From 21-14-0-10-47-8 sp966211795 (GTDB taxonomy: Bacteria; Bdellovibrionota; Bdellovibrionia; Bdellovibrionales; Bdellovibrionaceae), in the NCBI GenBank assembly GCA_966211795.1, contig CBIHNW010000010.1, positions 1 to 64,000 on the forward strand: 64,000 bases of DNA, given 5' to 3'. Made by a program: the position numbers and the translations under genes. Within the stretch, counting starts at the first letter, position 1, and each line of letters opens with the position of its first letter. The notes under the pieces were generated by a model. It was not told where the DNA came from and did no database searches. It was given only the letters and a program-made list of their open reading frames with translations. Positions 16,874 to 26,062 of the stretch are shown here, one piece after another.

Positions 16874-18226
16874 CTAGCGACCTCGCCCAAAAACAACCAC
16901 CGTGATCGTCTTCAGAACGATGGAAATGTCCATCCACAAAGAATAATTTTTTATATAAAAAAGGTCGTATTGCAGTTTTTCTTTGGCGTCTTCGAGACTC
17001 GCTCCATAAGGATACAAGACCTGCGCCCAACCCGTCAGGCCCGGCTGAACTATATGGCGTAGATTGTAAAAGGAAAGCTCCTTTTCCAAGGACTGGTTGA
17101 ACTCGGGGCGCTCGGGCCGCGGCCCGATAAAAGACATTGTTCCCCTCAGGATGTTGAACAGCTGTGGAAGCTCATCGATGCGCGTTTTCCGAATGAAATT
17201 TCCAATGCGTGTGACTCGGGAATCGTTTTGACTGGCCCACTGTGCGCCATTTTTCTCTGCATCCGAGCGCATCGACCGGAACTTGAAGATGGTAAAATCT
17301 TTCCCATCTTTTCCTGTGCGGGTCTGTCTGTAGATTGCCCCACCGCGACTTTCAAGGCGGATCAAAATGGCCGTAGTTAACATGATCGGCGCTGTCAGCA
17401 ACAAAAGTGTCGACGAAATCAAAACGTCCATCAGACGCTTCAATCTTTGTCGAATGGGATTGCCCAAAAGTTGGAAACCTTCTGTCAGCAAAAACCACCG
17501 AGAGCCGAGATAATACAGAGGTACTTTTTGCCAAGTTTCTTCGTAGAACTGCACCAAGTCCCGAACCCGGTTGGATTCAAAACGAGCCATCATCAAATTT
17601 TCGATCAATTCTTCCGGCGCTTTGTCATCCAAAGCAATCACGATCGAAGACCATTTCTTTTGCAAATTCGTTTGCAGCTTCTCACTCCAACTGCCAATGA
17701 CATTTTTGCTGTCCTGCGCTTGTTCGTCGTTCAACAGAAAGAAGGCCTGCCCCCGGAATGGATTTTTTTCCAGATCCTTTTGGAAAAGATCGAAAATTTC
17801 CCGAGTCATGACAAACAGCCAACGTGCTTTTTCAAAGGCCCTCGTCATCAAATTGACGATCACATATCTGGTAAAGCTAGAAACAACTCCAAAAAGGATC
17901 ATCGAGCCGATCAGAATTCCCCGACCAAAGATTCCGGATCTCTCGCGCGCGCCAAAGTAATGCACGCTGACAACCAAGGCCAGACTGAGACCAATCGCGA
18001 CGAAAGCTCGAGCCAAAAGATTAAATGATGAAGTGGAATGATTGATATCGTAAGCACCAAATATGTAAAGCAACATGAGAAGCACAAAAGTGATGAACCA
18101 GGTGCCAAGGGCCGCAAGTACAACATCTGGAGGAATTTCGCTTCGGAGATAACCAACAACCATCACGCTTCCCAAAAAGAAAACGAGATCACAAAGCAAA
18201 AGTAAAAACTTGTGTTGGCGATTCAA
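16874..18226 (-). CDS. WbaP-like polyprenyl-P sugar phosphotransferase
   Basis: This large polytopic initiating phosphoglycosyltransferase (450 residues) has four to five N-terminal membrane segments, a central soluble domain and a C-terminal Bac_transf catalytic domain. The last starts at RLMDVLISS and shows FKFRSMR, KTRIDELPQLFNILRGTMSFIGPRP and PGLTGWAQV. It puts a sugar-1-phosphate on undecaprenyl phosphate, the first step of a polysaccharide. The start is a TTG at 18226 behind AAGGGG; no better ATG is near. It heads the operon with the GT4 gene. The sugar cannot be read from the sequence. Confidence 0.92.
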   Translation of the reverse strand: MNRQHKFLLLLCDLVFFLGSVMVVGYLRSEIPPDVVLAALGTWFITFVLLMLLYIFGAYDINHSTSSFNLLARAFVAIGLSLALVVSVHYFGARERSGIFGRGILIGSMILFGVVSSFTRYVIVNLMTRAFEKARWLFVMTREIFDLFQKDLEKNPFRGQAFFLLNDEQAQDSKNVIGSWSEKLQTNLQKKWSSIVIALDDKAPEELIENLMMARFESNRVRDLVQFYEETWQKVPLYYLGSRWFLLTEGFQLLGNPIRQRLKRLMDVLISSTLLLLTAPIMLTTAILIRLESRGGAIYRQTRTGKDGKDFTIFKFRSMRSDAEKNGAQWASQNDSRVTRIGNFIRKTRIDELPQLFNILRGTMSFIGPRPERPEFNQSLEKELSFYNLRHIVQPGLTGWAQVLYPYGASLEDAKEKLQYDLFYIKNYSLWMDISIVLKTITVVVFGRGR

Positions 18227-18347
18227 ATAGACCCCTTACCGACAGTTAACAGTTATAAGACATACTGTTTCTAGAAGACAGACTGGATTGCCTCAAAAGA
18301 CACGACGCGCTATTGCCTTTCGAAAGAGGGGTCGCTAAAAGATCAGG

Positions 18348-19358
18348 ATGCTTTCAGAAAAGAAAATTCTGGTGACTGGCGGCACGGGTTCGTTCGGCAA
18401 GAAATTTGTCGAAATGGTGCTGCAAAAATATCCTCGTATCAAGCGTCTGGCGATCTATTCGCGAGATGAACTCAAACAATACGAGATGTCTCTGCTTTAC
18501 CCACGCGATAAATATCCTCAGGTCCGTTTCTTTATTGGCGACGTCCGCGATGGGCAACGTCTCAAACGGGCGTGCGAAGGCATCGATATTATTGTGCATG
18601 CTGCTGCTTTAAAACATGTTCCCATTGCCGAATACAATCCAATGGAGTGCATCAGCACCAACGTTTTGGGCGCGGAAAACGTCGTCAATGCCGCTTTAGA
18701 TTGTGGAGTTGAAAAAGTCGTGGCGCTTTCAACTGATAAGGCCGCAGCTCCCATTAATCTGTATGGTGCGACGAAGCTTTGCTCGGACAAACTTTTTATT
18801 GCGGCCAACAACATTCGCGGCCAAAGAAATCTCCGTTTTTCAGTCGTTCGTTATGGCAATGTTTTGGGTTCCCGAGGCTCGGTGGTTCCCTTTTTCTTGA
18901 ACCAAAAATCCAAAGGCGTTTTGCCGATCACTCACGAAGGCATGACCCGTTTCAATATCACTTTGGAAGATGGCGTGGACATGGTTCTCTATGCAATTGA
19001 AAAAGCCTGGGGTGGCGAGCTGTACGTTCCGAAAATTCCTTCCTATAAAATCATGGATATCGCCAAAGCAGTGGCGCCAAGTTGCAAAACTGAAATTGTT
19101 GGCGTTCGTCCTGGTGAAAAGATCCATGAAGAAATGATCACCGAGACGGATTCTTTCAATACTTATGATTGCGGAAAATATTATGTCATCACTCCGACTG
19201 TTCCGAACTGGAATGAAAATGAGTGGGTGCAGACCTTCAATGCCAAAAAGGTTCCGATTGGGTTTAAATACAACTCGGGCTCGAACACCGAATGGTTGAC
19301 CATCGATCAGATCCGCAGTCAAATTAAGCAGCACGTTGATCCTCATTTCAGCATCTGA
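18348..19358 (+). CDS. pseB: UDP-GlcNAc 4,6-dehydratase (inverting)
   Basis: First enzyme of CMP-pseudaminic acid synthesis: removes water from UDP-GlcNAc and inverts C5. This short soluble SDR of 336 residues has GGTGSFGKKF (NADP binding), the STDKAAAPINLYGATK segment with the PseB-type catalytic Thr-Asp-Lys and Tyr-x3-Lys, and RYGNVLGSRGSV. It lacks the membrane domain of WbpM-type relatives (one is at 36813). It is first in a plus-strand operon with pseC 37 bp downstream. Confidence 0.95.
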   Translation: MLSEKKILVTGGTGSFGKKFVEMVLQKYPRIKRLAIYSRDELKQYEMSLLYPRDKYPQVRFFIGDVRDGQRLKRACEGIDIIVHAAALKHVPIAEYNPMECISTNVLGAENVVNAALDCGVEKVVALSTDKAAAPINLYGATKLCSDKLFIAANNIRGQRNLRFSVVRYGNVLGSRGSVVPFFLNQKSKGVLPITHEGMTRFNITLEDGVDMVLYAIEKAWGGELYVPKIPSYKIMDIAKAVAPSCKTEIVGVRPGEKIHEEMITETDSFNTYDCGKYYVITPTVPNWNENEWVQTFNAKKVPIGFKYNSGSNTEWLTIDQIRSQIKQHVDPHFSI

Positions 19359-19395
19359 TTGCACAGATTCTTCATCAAAACTTTAGGGAGACACG

Positions 19396-20544
19396 ATGAT
19401 CCCATACGGCCGACAGCAAATCACCGACGAGGACATCCAGGCGGTCATTCAGACATTGCGCGGAGACTTTCTAACGCAAGGGCCGACCGTCGCTGAATTC
19501 GAGAAAAAATTCGCCGAATTTATCGGAGCCAAGCATGCCATTGCCGTTAACAATGCCACCTCAGCCTTGCACCTCTGCGCGCTCGCTCTGAAGATTCGCC
19601 CTGGACAAAAAGTCTTGTGCACTCCGAATACTTTCGTCGCCTCTTCAAACTGCATTCTCTATTGCGGTGGCGATGTCGAGTTCGTGGACATCGATCCGCA
19701 GACTTTCTGCATGGATCTCAATCTTTTGGAAGAAAAGCTCGCAAGCTCTCCGAAGGGAACTTATTCGGGCGTTGTCGCTGTGGATTTCGCTGGTTACCCG
19801 ATGGATTTCAAAACCCTTCGCTCGATCACCAATAAATACGGCCTTTGGGTGATCGAAGATGCCTGTCACGCTCCTGGTGCTGAATTTCAGGATGCACAAA
19901 CTGGAAAATGGATTCGATCTGGCGATGGCCAATTCGCCGATCTCTCGACCTTCTCTTTTCATCCGGTCAAACATCTGACCACAGGTGAAGGCGGAATGAT
20001 CACCACGAACTCGGATGAACTGGCGCACAAACTTCGCCAGCTTCGCACTCATGGCATCACGAAAGACCCCAACGAAATGAGCGAAAATCATGGGGGCTGG
20101 TACATGGAGATGCAATCACTGGGTTACAACTACCGCATCCCCGATGTGCTATGTGCCTTGGGAATCTCTCAACTCAAGCGCATGGACGAAAATCTCAAAT
20201 CACGTCGCCATCTCGCTCGACGATATGACGAGGGTTTGAAGGGCTTACCTCTGAAAACTCCGGTCGCTCCAGACCACGTGCGTAACGCTTATCACCTGTA
20301 TGTGATTCAAACGGATCGACGCAAAGAACTTTATGATTTCCTAAAAACTCAAAGCATTTACTGTCAAGTGCATTACATCCCTATCTACAGCCAGCCATAC
20401 TACATTGAAAGATATGGACGTATGTCATTGCCAGCCATGGAGAAATATTATTCTCAGTGCCTGAGCATTCCAATGTATCACGCGATGACCGAGACCGAGC
20501 AAAATCTCGTGATCGCAAAAATTCGCGAGTTCTTCGGTGCCTAA
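19396..20544 (+). CDS. pseC: UDP-4-amino-4,6-dideoxy-AltNAc aminotransferase
   Basis: PLP enzyme of the DegT family that aminates the 4-keto product of PseB. The protein has 382 residues. The N-terminus IPYGRQQITDEDI, the segment NNATSALHL and STFSFHPVKHLTTGEGG with PLP Lys192 are PseC hallmarks. ATG 19396 follows GGGAG. The next gene starts inside its last codons, so the operon continues with translational coupling. Confidence 0.94.
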   Translation: MIPYGRQQITDEDIQAVIQTLRGDFLTQGPTVAEFEKKFAEFIGAKHAIAVNNATSALHLCALALKIRPGQKVLCTPNTFVASSNCILYCGGDVEFVDIDPQTFCMDLNLLEEKLASSPKGTYSGVVAVDFAGYPMDFKTLRSITNKYGLWVIEDACHAPGAEFQDAQTGKWIRSGDGQFADLSTFSFHPVKHLTTGEGGMITTNSDELAHKLRQLRTHGITKDPNEMSENHGGWYMEMQSLGYNYRIPDVLCALGISQLKRMDENLKSRRHLARRYDEGLKGLPLKTPVAPDHVRNAYHLYVIQTDRRKELYDFLKTQSIYCQVHYIPIYSQPYYIERYGRMSLPAMEKYYSQCLSIPMYHAMTETEQNLVIAKIREFFGA

Positions 20545-21262
20545 GGTCGGAATCATATCGCAGGTCCGGATGACCAGCACCCGATTGCCGGGAAAAGTTT
20601 TGAAAACCATCCAGGGCAAAACTTTACTGCAATATCATTGGGACCGCTTGCGCACCTCGGGTTTACCCGTCGTGGTCGCAACCACAGTCAATCAAACCGA
20701 TGATCCCATCATTCAGGCTTGTCAGGAAAACAAAATCCCTTTTCATCGCGGCAGCGAGAACGATGTCCTGAGCCGCTACTATGAAGCAGCAAAAAAATTT
20801 GGCTTCGACGTCGTGGTTCGAGTCACCTCGGACTGCCCGCTGATTGATGGCGCGCTGATCCGCCAAGCGGTCAAGGATTATATCGAAGCCGGCACCCCGT
20901 GGTTGTATTCATCCAATTGCATCCAAAGAACCTATCCGCGCGGATTTGATTTCGAAATTTTTTCCTTCGAGATGCTGGAAACCGCTTTCATCCACGCTCA
21001 GACTGTGTCCGAGCGCGAACATGTCACTCCCTATATCCATCAAAACAAACATCACAAAACGCAGTTTCATCATATCGTTCGCGAGCCCGACATGAGCACT
21101 TTTCGCCTGACGGTGGATGAGCCCGATGATTTCAAATTGATGGACATTCTGATTCAAAAATACGGTTGTGACGAAATGAATGAAAATCAGATCGCCAAAG
21201 TTTTGCTTGATCACCCGGAACTGAAACAAATCAATCAGCACATCGAGCAAAAGAAAACATGA
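20537..21262 (+). CDS. SpsF-type cytidylyltransferase, candidate CMP-Pse synthetase
   Basis: This 241-residue CTP_transf_3 protein shows the nucleotide-binding loop QVRMTSTRLPGKVL near the N-terminus and RVTSDCPLID around residue 95. It belongs to the SpsF group (COG1861 type) rather than the canonical PseF/NeuA form, which has a GSKR loop. Its position between pseC and pseG implies it activates pseudaminic acid with CTP. The GTG start at 20537 overlaps pseC by 8 bp. A second SpsF-type gene is at 23691. Confidence 0.85.
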   Translation: MPKVGIISQVRMTSTRLPGKVLKTIQGKTLLQYHWDRLRTSGLPVVVATTVNQTDDPIIQACQENKIPFHRGSENDVLSRYYEAAKKFGFDVVVRVTSDCPLIDGALIRQAVKDYIEAGTPWLYSSNCIQRTYPRGFDFEIFSFEMLETAFIHAQTVSEREHVTPYIHQNKHHKTQFHHIVREPDMSTFRLTVDEPDDFKLMDILIQKYGCDEMNENQIAKVLLDHPELKQINQHIEQKKT

Positions 21263-22731
21263 TTGTTTTTCGTTGTGATTCCTCATTCGAGATCGGCACA
21301 GGGCATGTGGCCAGGGACCTGGCTTTGGCACAGAAATTACGTTCGCTTGGGATGGAATCACATTTTGTTTGTCGAGATCTTCCGGGCAACATCTCTTCCC
21401 GTGTACAAGAACAAAGTTTCGGCCTCAGTCTGCTATCTGCCCAAGATAATGATCAAGAGGTGATTTTATCACTGAAACCGAAATGGCTGGTGGTGGACCA
21501 CTATGGCCTGGATGAGAGTTGGGAGAGATTTTTCGACGGCCAGGTTCCCCTATTCGTGATCGATGATCTCATGAATCGAAAACACGTTGGCCAAATTCTT
21601 TTGGATCAGAATTTTCACGAGAATGCGCTGAGCAAATATCGGGCCCTAACCTCGTCGCAGACAAGACTGCTTCTGGGGCCACAATTTGCGTTATTCAACT
21701 TGGCTGCAGATCAAAAGACTCTGAAGGATTTTTCAAAGCCGGCCAAAAAGGTATTGGTCTTTTTTGGCGGCGCCGATCACAGTGGGGAAACATTTAAATT
21801 TCTCGAGGCCCTCAAAAGCCATCAGACCCGTCATTTTTTTCATATCGTGGTGACACCTTCAAATCCAAAAATCGCAGAGTTTCGCTCTCTCCCAAAAGGG
21901 AGCAATTATGAGGTTTTGATTTTGCCACCCACTTGGCAGGAACTTTTAAAAAACTCGGATCTTTTCTTAGGTAGCGGCGGAACCGTGACGTGGGAAAGAA
22001 TGGCGGTCGGATTGCCAGGTGCCATTATCTCCGTTGCCGAAAATCAAACCGAAATCGCCCAGGACTTGGCTCATGCCGGTTATCAGATTTTTCTGGGACT
22101 TCACACTCAAATTCAATATTCAGAAATTCTCTCCAAAATTGAAATTCTTTTGAAAAATTCAGGTGCGCTCAAACAAATGTCTGAAAAAGGCCTGAATCTG
22201 GTTCGCTCTTTTCCGTTAAATCTGATTGGTGAAATCTTCGAGCCCATTGGCGCTCAACCATTTCAGCTCAAGACCGCGACCTTGCAGAATTCCCGATTTC
22301 TTTTTGAGCTTCGAAATGATCCACAGACACGGGCCATGTCACGGTCAACAGCCCCTGTGGACTGGGAGACACATTCCAAGTGGCTGGAAAAGAAATTACA
22401 AGAACCTCGCACCCGCCTTTATGTCGCGTATTCCAATGGAAAGCCTTGTGCGCAATTCCGAGTCGAGCTCTCCGGAGAAACCAGTATCGGTATCGCGGAA
22501 GCCTTTCGCGGCCAGGGTCTCTCTTCGCGAATCATTCAAGCAGGCTGTTCGCTATATGCTGCAGAGTTTCAATTGGATCGACCTTTCACCGCCCAAATTA
22601 AACCTGAAAATCAGGCCTCCCGCCGCAGTTTTGAGAAAGCAGGATTTCGGATTTTTAATGACTCAAATGTCAATGAGTTGGATTATATCACTCTAACATT
22701 TGATGCCAGGTCCGCTCGTGGCCTGAATTGA
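21259..22731 (+). CDS. pseG: PseG hydrolase fused to GNAT acetyltransferase
   Basis: Residues 1 to about 330 match PseG, the UDP-sugar hydrolase that frees 2,4-diacetamido-trideoxy-altropyranose: RCDSSFEIGTGHVARDLALA at the N-terminus, DHYGLD, VFFGGADHSG, and GSGGTVTWERMAVGLPG. Residues about 345-490 form a GNAT domain (ELRNDPQTRAMS, GIAEAFRGQGLSSRII, ENQASRRSFEKAGF), as in PseH, which N-acetylates C4 just before the PseG step. The 490-residue length is explained by the fusion. It overlaps the previous gene by 4 bp (ATGA). The domain order is clear; the PseH role is inferred. Confidence 0.92.
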   Translation: MIVFRCDSSFEIGTGHVARDLALAQKLRSLGMESHFVCRDLPGNISSRVQEQSFGLSLLSAQDNDQEVILSLKPKWLVVDHYGLDESWERFFDGQVPLFVIDDLMNRKHVGQILLDQNFHENALSKYRALTSSQTRLLLGPQFALFNLAADQKTLKDFSKPAKKVLVFFGGADHSGETFKFLEALKSHQTRHFFHIVVTPSNPKIAEFRSLPKGSNYEVLILPPTWQELLKNSDLFLGSGGTVTWERMAVGLPGAIISVAENQTEIAQDLAHAGYQIFLGLHTQIQYSEILSKIEILLKNSGALKQMSEKGLNLVRSFPLNLIGEIFEPIGAQPFQLKTATLQNSRFLFELRNDPQTRAMSRSTAPVDWETHSKWLEKKLQEPRTRLYVAYSNGKPCAQFRVELSGETSIGIAEAFRGQGLSSRIIQAGCSLYAAEFQLDRPFTAQIKPENQASRRSFEKAGFRIFNDSNVNELDYITLTFDARSARGLN

Positions 22732-22768
22732 AAATTGCCTTCGATTCTGAAAATCGCGGGCTCGGAAA

Positions 22769-23704
22769 GTGAGTCCGGAAATGCTCGACTCGGCAAAACA
22801 ATTCGTTAAATTTTTTGTCAAACCCAAGCAGTTCGCTCAGGCTCAGAACTTGGATGGACGTCTTCGCATGCATCAGCTTTTCAAAAGCTTCGACGCCACT
22901 CATGTCAAAGAGCGCATTGAACTGCAGAAATCAATTCAACCTGAAAAACCAATTCAACCGATTTCGGAAAGTGCAGGATTTCGCAAGCTGAACGATCTCG
23001 ATCCTGAATTGGTCCGGCAGGTTCATCAGGCCGCTCGAGGGATTTTGAAAACCTTGGATCTCGATGACTTGCACGCCAAGTCTGAGAATAAGCACTTGGT
23101 CACTTTCGGCCTGAATCCTCAAGCGGACCCGAATTCTCCATTTATGAAGCTGGCCTTGCACCCATCTGTTCTGAAAATGGTTGGCGATTACTTGGGAATG
23201 CTGCCGGTGATCGAAAATATTCTCTTCTGGTATTCTCCGAATAAAGAAAACATCAATCGCAGCTCGCAAGGCTATCATCTGGATGCGCAAGATGTTCGAA
23301 CCTTGCAAATGCTTTTATTTGTCGAAGATGTTGACGACAACAGTGGCCCCTTTGTCTTGATTGAAGCGGCCGAATCCGAAAAGGTCGCTCGCTTGATCAA
23401 TTATCGCAAAAAAGGCGCCACCCGGCGCATCGAGGACGAGCTGATCGAAAGGAATGTCGCAAAGGACAAAATTCATGCCCTTGTCGGTCCCGCCGGCTCG
23501 GTCTATATCGCAGATTCAGATCGATGCTTTCACTATGGTAGCCGCAAGGCCACCAAACCACGATTCATCGTCGCGTTCCAATACTTCACTCCTTACGCAT
23601 TTTCAGTTCCCTTCAAGTGGTGGCAAAAACTTCCGTACGCGAAGAATCCGAATCTCGATAAATACAGTAAACTTGAAAGACTGGTTCTCGGTGCACCCAA
23701 CTAA
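22769..23704 (+). CDS. PhyH-type Fe(II)/2-oxoglutarate oxygenase-like protein
   Basis: A 311-residue protein of the phytanoyl-CoA dioxygenase type. The iron ligands are visible: His170 and Asp172 in GYHLDAQD and the distal His255 in RCFHYGSRK, followed by Arg265 in KPRFIVAF for 2-oxoglutarate. The first 70 residues are a variable lead. The start is GTG 22769 or ATG 22781; no strong ribosome site decides. It lies inside the pse operon, so it may hydroxylate a sugar nucleotide or a nonulosonic acid. Similar layout occurs in the protein at 33344. The substrate is unknown. Confidence 0.8.
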   Translation: MSPEMLDSAKQFVKFFVKPKQFAQAQNLDGRLRMHQLFKSFDATHVKERIELQKSIQPEKPIQPISESAGFRKLNDLDPELVRQVHQAARGILKTLDLDDLHAKSENKHLVTFGLNPQADPNSPFMKLALHPSVLKMVGDYLGMLPVIENILFWYSPNKENINRSSQGYHLDAQDVRTLQMLLFVEDVDDNSGPFVLIEAAESEKVARLINYRKKGATRRIEDELIERNVAKDKIHALVGPAGSVYIADSDRCFHYGSRKATKPRFIVAFQYFTPYAFSVPFKWWQKLPYAKNPNLDKYSKLERLVLGAPN

Positions 23705-24470
23705 GAAAGTCGCTCTCACCATTCAAGCACGCCTGGGTTCCACGCGTCTTCCCGGCAAGGTTTTGCATGATCTGGCCGGAAAGCCGATGTTCGAGCAGAT
23801 CTTCAATCAAGTGAAGCAGTCAAATCGGGTCCAAGAATTCTGCCTGAACACCACCGATGCATCTTCGGACGATGGCTTGGCGGAATTTGCTTTGAAAATC
23901 GGTTTGAAAGTTTTCCGTGGCCCTGTCGACAACATCGTCTCTCGCATGACCGGGGCCTTGAACACCTGCAAGGCGGATTATCTGGTTCGCATTTGGGGGG
24001 ATTGTCCTTTCGTCTGCCCGGATGTGATCGATGAAATGTTGGCCTTGATGCTGGATCACAATCTGCACTTTGTTCACAATAGCGATATTTCAAAACGAAC
24101 TTTTCCACCAGGTCTTGATGTTGAGATTTACCGTCGGGATCTTTTGATGGCCATGGATGCCGAAGTCACCGACCCAAAGCTGCGAGAATTTCCAGTCGAG
24201 TTCGTGAAGAAAAATCTGGACCGATTCAACATGCGGCTTTTTTCGTCGGCAGTGGACTTATCCCACACGCATTTGACCGTCGACTATCCGGCAGATATGC
24301 GGGCCGCTGAAATTTTATTGAAACGCCTTCACCAGAAGAAAGATTTCTTTCTTTACCAAGATCTGCAGGACGTCCTGAAAGCTTCCCGCGATATCGAGTT
24401 TTCGCAGGAAGCCCGCAACATCGAATATCAACAGTATTTGAAAGAGACCGCAGTTAAGGAGACCAAATGA
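23691..24470 (+). CDS. Second SpsF-type cytidylyltransferase
   Basis: About 259 residues from GTG 23691, which overlaps the end of the oxygenase gene by 14 bp. The frame is open further upstream but homology begins at KKVALTIQARLGSTRLPGKVL, the CTP-binding loop. RIWGDCPFVCPDVI and HLTVDYPADM are further family motifs. Divergent in sequence from the copy at 20537, so a different substrate is likely: the legionaminic acid product, or a modified acid from this module. No canonical NeuA/LegF is present in the window. Confidence 0.85.
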   Translation: MHPTKKVALTIQARLGSTRLPGKVLHDLAGKPMFEQIFNQVKQSNRVQEFCLNTTDASSDDGLAEFALKIGLKVFRGPVDNIVSRMTGALNTCKADYLVRIWGDCPFVCPDVIDEMLALMLDHNLHFVHNSDISKRTFPPGLDVEIYRRDLLMAMDAEVTDPKLREFPVEFVKKNLDRFNMRLFSSAVDLSHTHLTVDYPADMRAAEILLKRLHQKKDFFLYQDLQDVLKASRDIEFSQEARNIEYQQYLKETAVKETK

Positions 24471-25066
24471 AGTCACAAGATATTTACCTGACCGGCCAAC
24501 AAATCTTTCTGCGCTCGGTGATTCCGAGCGACTTTGGCGAAACCATGGTTCGCTGGACCAATGATCGCGAGGTCACTCAGTATCTTTCGCGCGGCACCTT
24601 TCCCGGGCATGCCGGCCGTTTTCAAGACGAATACGAAGCGATGAAGAATTCGAATACGGATATTCAGCTGGCGGTCTGCTTAAGAGAGAAATCCGAATAC
24701 ATTGGCATCACGGGCTTGCATTCAATCAATTGGATTGCTCGCCACGCCGAATTCCGCATTCTGGTCGGTGAAAAGCAACATTGGGGAAAAGGCGTCGGCA
24801 CAGAAGGCGTTCAGCTTCTGACCGCATACGCTTTTGAAATTCTCAATCTCAACCGGGTTTGGTTGGGAGTGAACGAAGCCAATCAAAAAGCTTATCAATC
24901 TTATCTCAAAGGCGGATTTCAAGAAGAAGGCCGTTTGCGACAAGAGGTCTATCGCAACGGACGCTACTTTGATGTGATTCGCATGAGCATCTTGCGCAGT
25001 GAATACGAAAAGAAACGAGAGACATGGAAAATCAATCCGCTCATCAAAGAACAGCTGCGCGCGTAG
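24467..25066 (+). CDS. GNAT N-acetyltransferase (RimJ/RimL type)
   Basis: A 199-residue single GNAT domain: IFLRSVIPSDF at the N-terminus, EFRILVGEKQHWGKGVGTEGVQLL (acetyl-CoA loop, Gly-x-Gly) at about 97-120 and VNEANQKAYQSYLKGGF. PseH-like proteins and sugar N-acetyltransferases of this kind are common in nonulosonate loci. It overlaps both neighbours and probably acetylates an amino sugar made by the DegT aminotransferase at 26063. Since pseG carries its own GNAT, this one likely serves a second sugar. Confidence 0.88.
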   Translation: MKSQDIYLTGQQIFLRSVIPSDFGETMVRWTNDREVTQYLSRGTFPGHAGRFQDEYEAMKNSNTDIQLAVCLREKSEYIGITGLHSINWIARHAEFRILVGEKQHWGKGVGTEGVQLLTAYAFEILNLNRVWLGVNEANQKAYQSYLKGGFQEEGRLRQEVYRNGRYFDVIRMSILRSEYEKKRETWKINPLIKEQLRA

Positions 25067-26055
25067 GTCTAATCGGCTGCGGGCAGATCGCCAGCCTTTG
25101 GGACGAACAGCCTTCAACTTTCGCAACACCTGAGGCCAAGACTCATGCCGGCGCCTTTGCGCCGGACGAGCGTTTTGAGCTTTGCGCTTTCTATGACCTG
25201 GACCTTCAGCGCGCCCAGGAAGCTTCGCGCTTTTGGAAAAAGGGCACGGCGACCGATTCGCTGACAGAATTTTTGAAGATGGATTTGGATATCATCTCCA
25301 TTTGCACACCTGAATCCGTTCGTTTATCTCTCTTTCAGCAATTTCCTTTAGGCAAGCCCATGGTGATTCTGTGTGAGAAACCTTTGGCCGCGAATCCAGA
25401 AGAAGCTCAGGAAATTCTGTCCTTGGTGCAAAAGTCTTCCTGGAAATTAGCAGTCAATTACATCCGCCGCTATGGCTCGGGCTTTCAAGCCATTCAAAAT
25501 CGGATGAAACAGCAAGAATGGGGACCCGTGCAGAAGGTGATCGCCACTTATGGCAAAGGCCTTCGCAACAACGGCACTCACATGTTGGACCTGATGAACT
25601 TTCTGTTCGGCAATGCTCAATCCGTCAGCTGGCTGGGCACTGTTCCCGATGACCGCGTTCAAACCGATCCGACTCAAGATTTTTTGATCACCACGGCTTC
25701 AGGAGTCCCGATCTATATGACCGGCGTAAATCACAATGATTACACCGTCTTTGAATTTCAAATTTTCTTTGAAAAAGCCCGTCTGCGGGTTTTCAATCGC
25801 GGCGAGTCCATTCAATTGGAGACTGTCGAAGAAGATCGAAAATACCCGGGCTACCGAATTTTGGGAGCTCCCCAAAATCTGGAATCCGGATTGAAGAATC
25901 ATTTTGAAAATTTAGCCTCTGAGGCTTACGAGCTTTGGAAGGGTTCTTTAAAAGAAAGCTCCTCGACGGTTCAAGCCGCTGTCGAGCTGATACAACTGGT
26001 TGAAGCGGTCACACAGTCCAAAGTTGCTCAGGGCCGCAAAATTTCCTTAAAGTGA
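25024..26055 (+). CDS. Gfo/Idh/MocA-family oxidoreductase
   Basis: A 343-residue NAD(P)-dependent sugar oxidoreductase. The Rossmann loop VGLIGCGQIASLW is near residue 14, and CEKPLAANPEEA near 115 holds the conserved EKP of the family. The C-terminal domain follows with GLRNNGTHMLDLMNFLF. ATG 25024 lies within the last 43 bases of the acetyltransferase gene. Together with the next gene it could make a keto-sugar that is then aminated, as in WbpB/WbpE or GnnA/GnnB pairs; the substrate is not known. Confidence 0.88.
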   Translation: MENQSAHQRTAARVGLIGCGQIASLWDEQPSTFATPEAKTHAGAFAPDERFELCAFYDLDLQRAQEASRFWKKGTATDSLTEFLKMDLDIISICTPESVRLSLFQQFPLGKPMVILCEKPLAANPEEAQEILSLVQKSSWKLAVNYIRRYGSGFQAIQNRMKQQEWGPVQKVIATYGKGLRNNGTHMLDLMNFLFGNAQSVSWLGTVPDDRVQTDPTQDFLITTASGVPIYMTGVNHNDYTVFEFQIFFEKARLRVFNRGESIQLETVEEDRKYPGYRILGAPQNLESGLKNHFENLASEAYELWKGSLKESSSTVQAAVELIQLVEAVTQSKVAQGRKISLK

Positions 26056-26062
26056 GGTTGAA

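Noticed and set aside
23454..23690. Upstream part of the long frame containing the second SpsF-like gene
   Set aside because: It overlaps the oxygenase gene in another frame and has no homology; the gene begins at GTG 23691.
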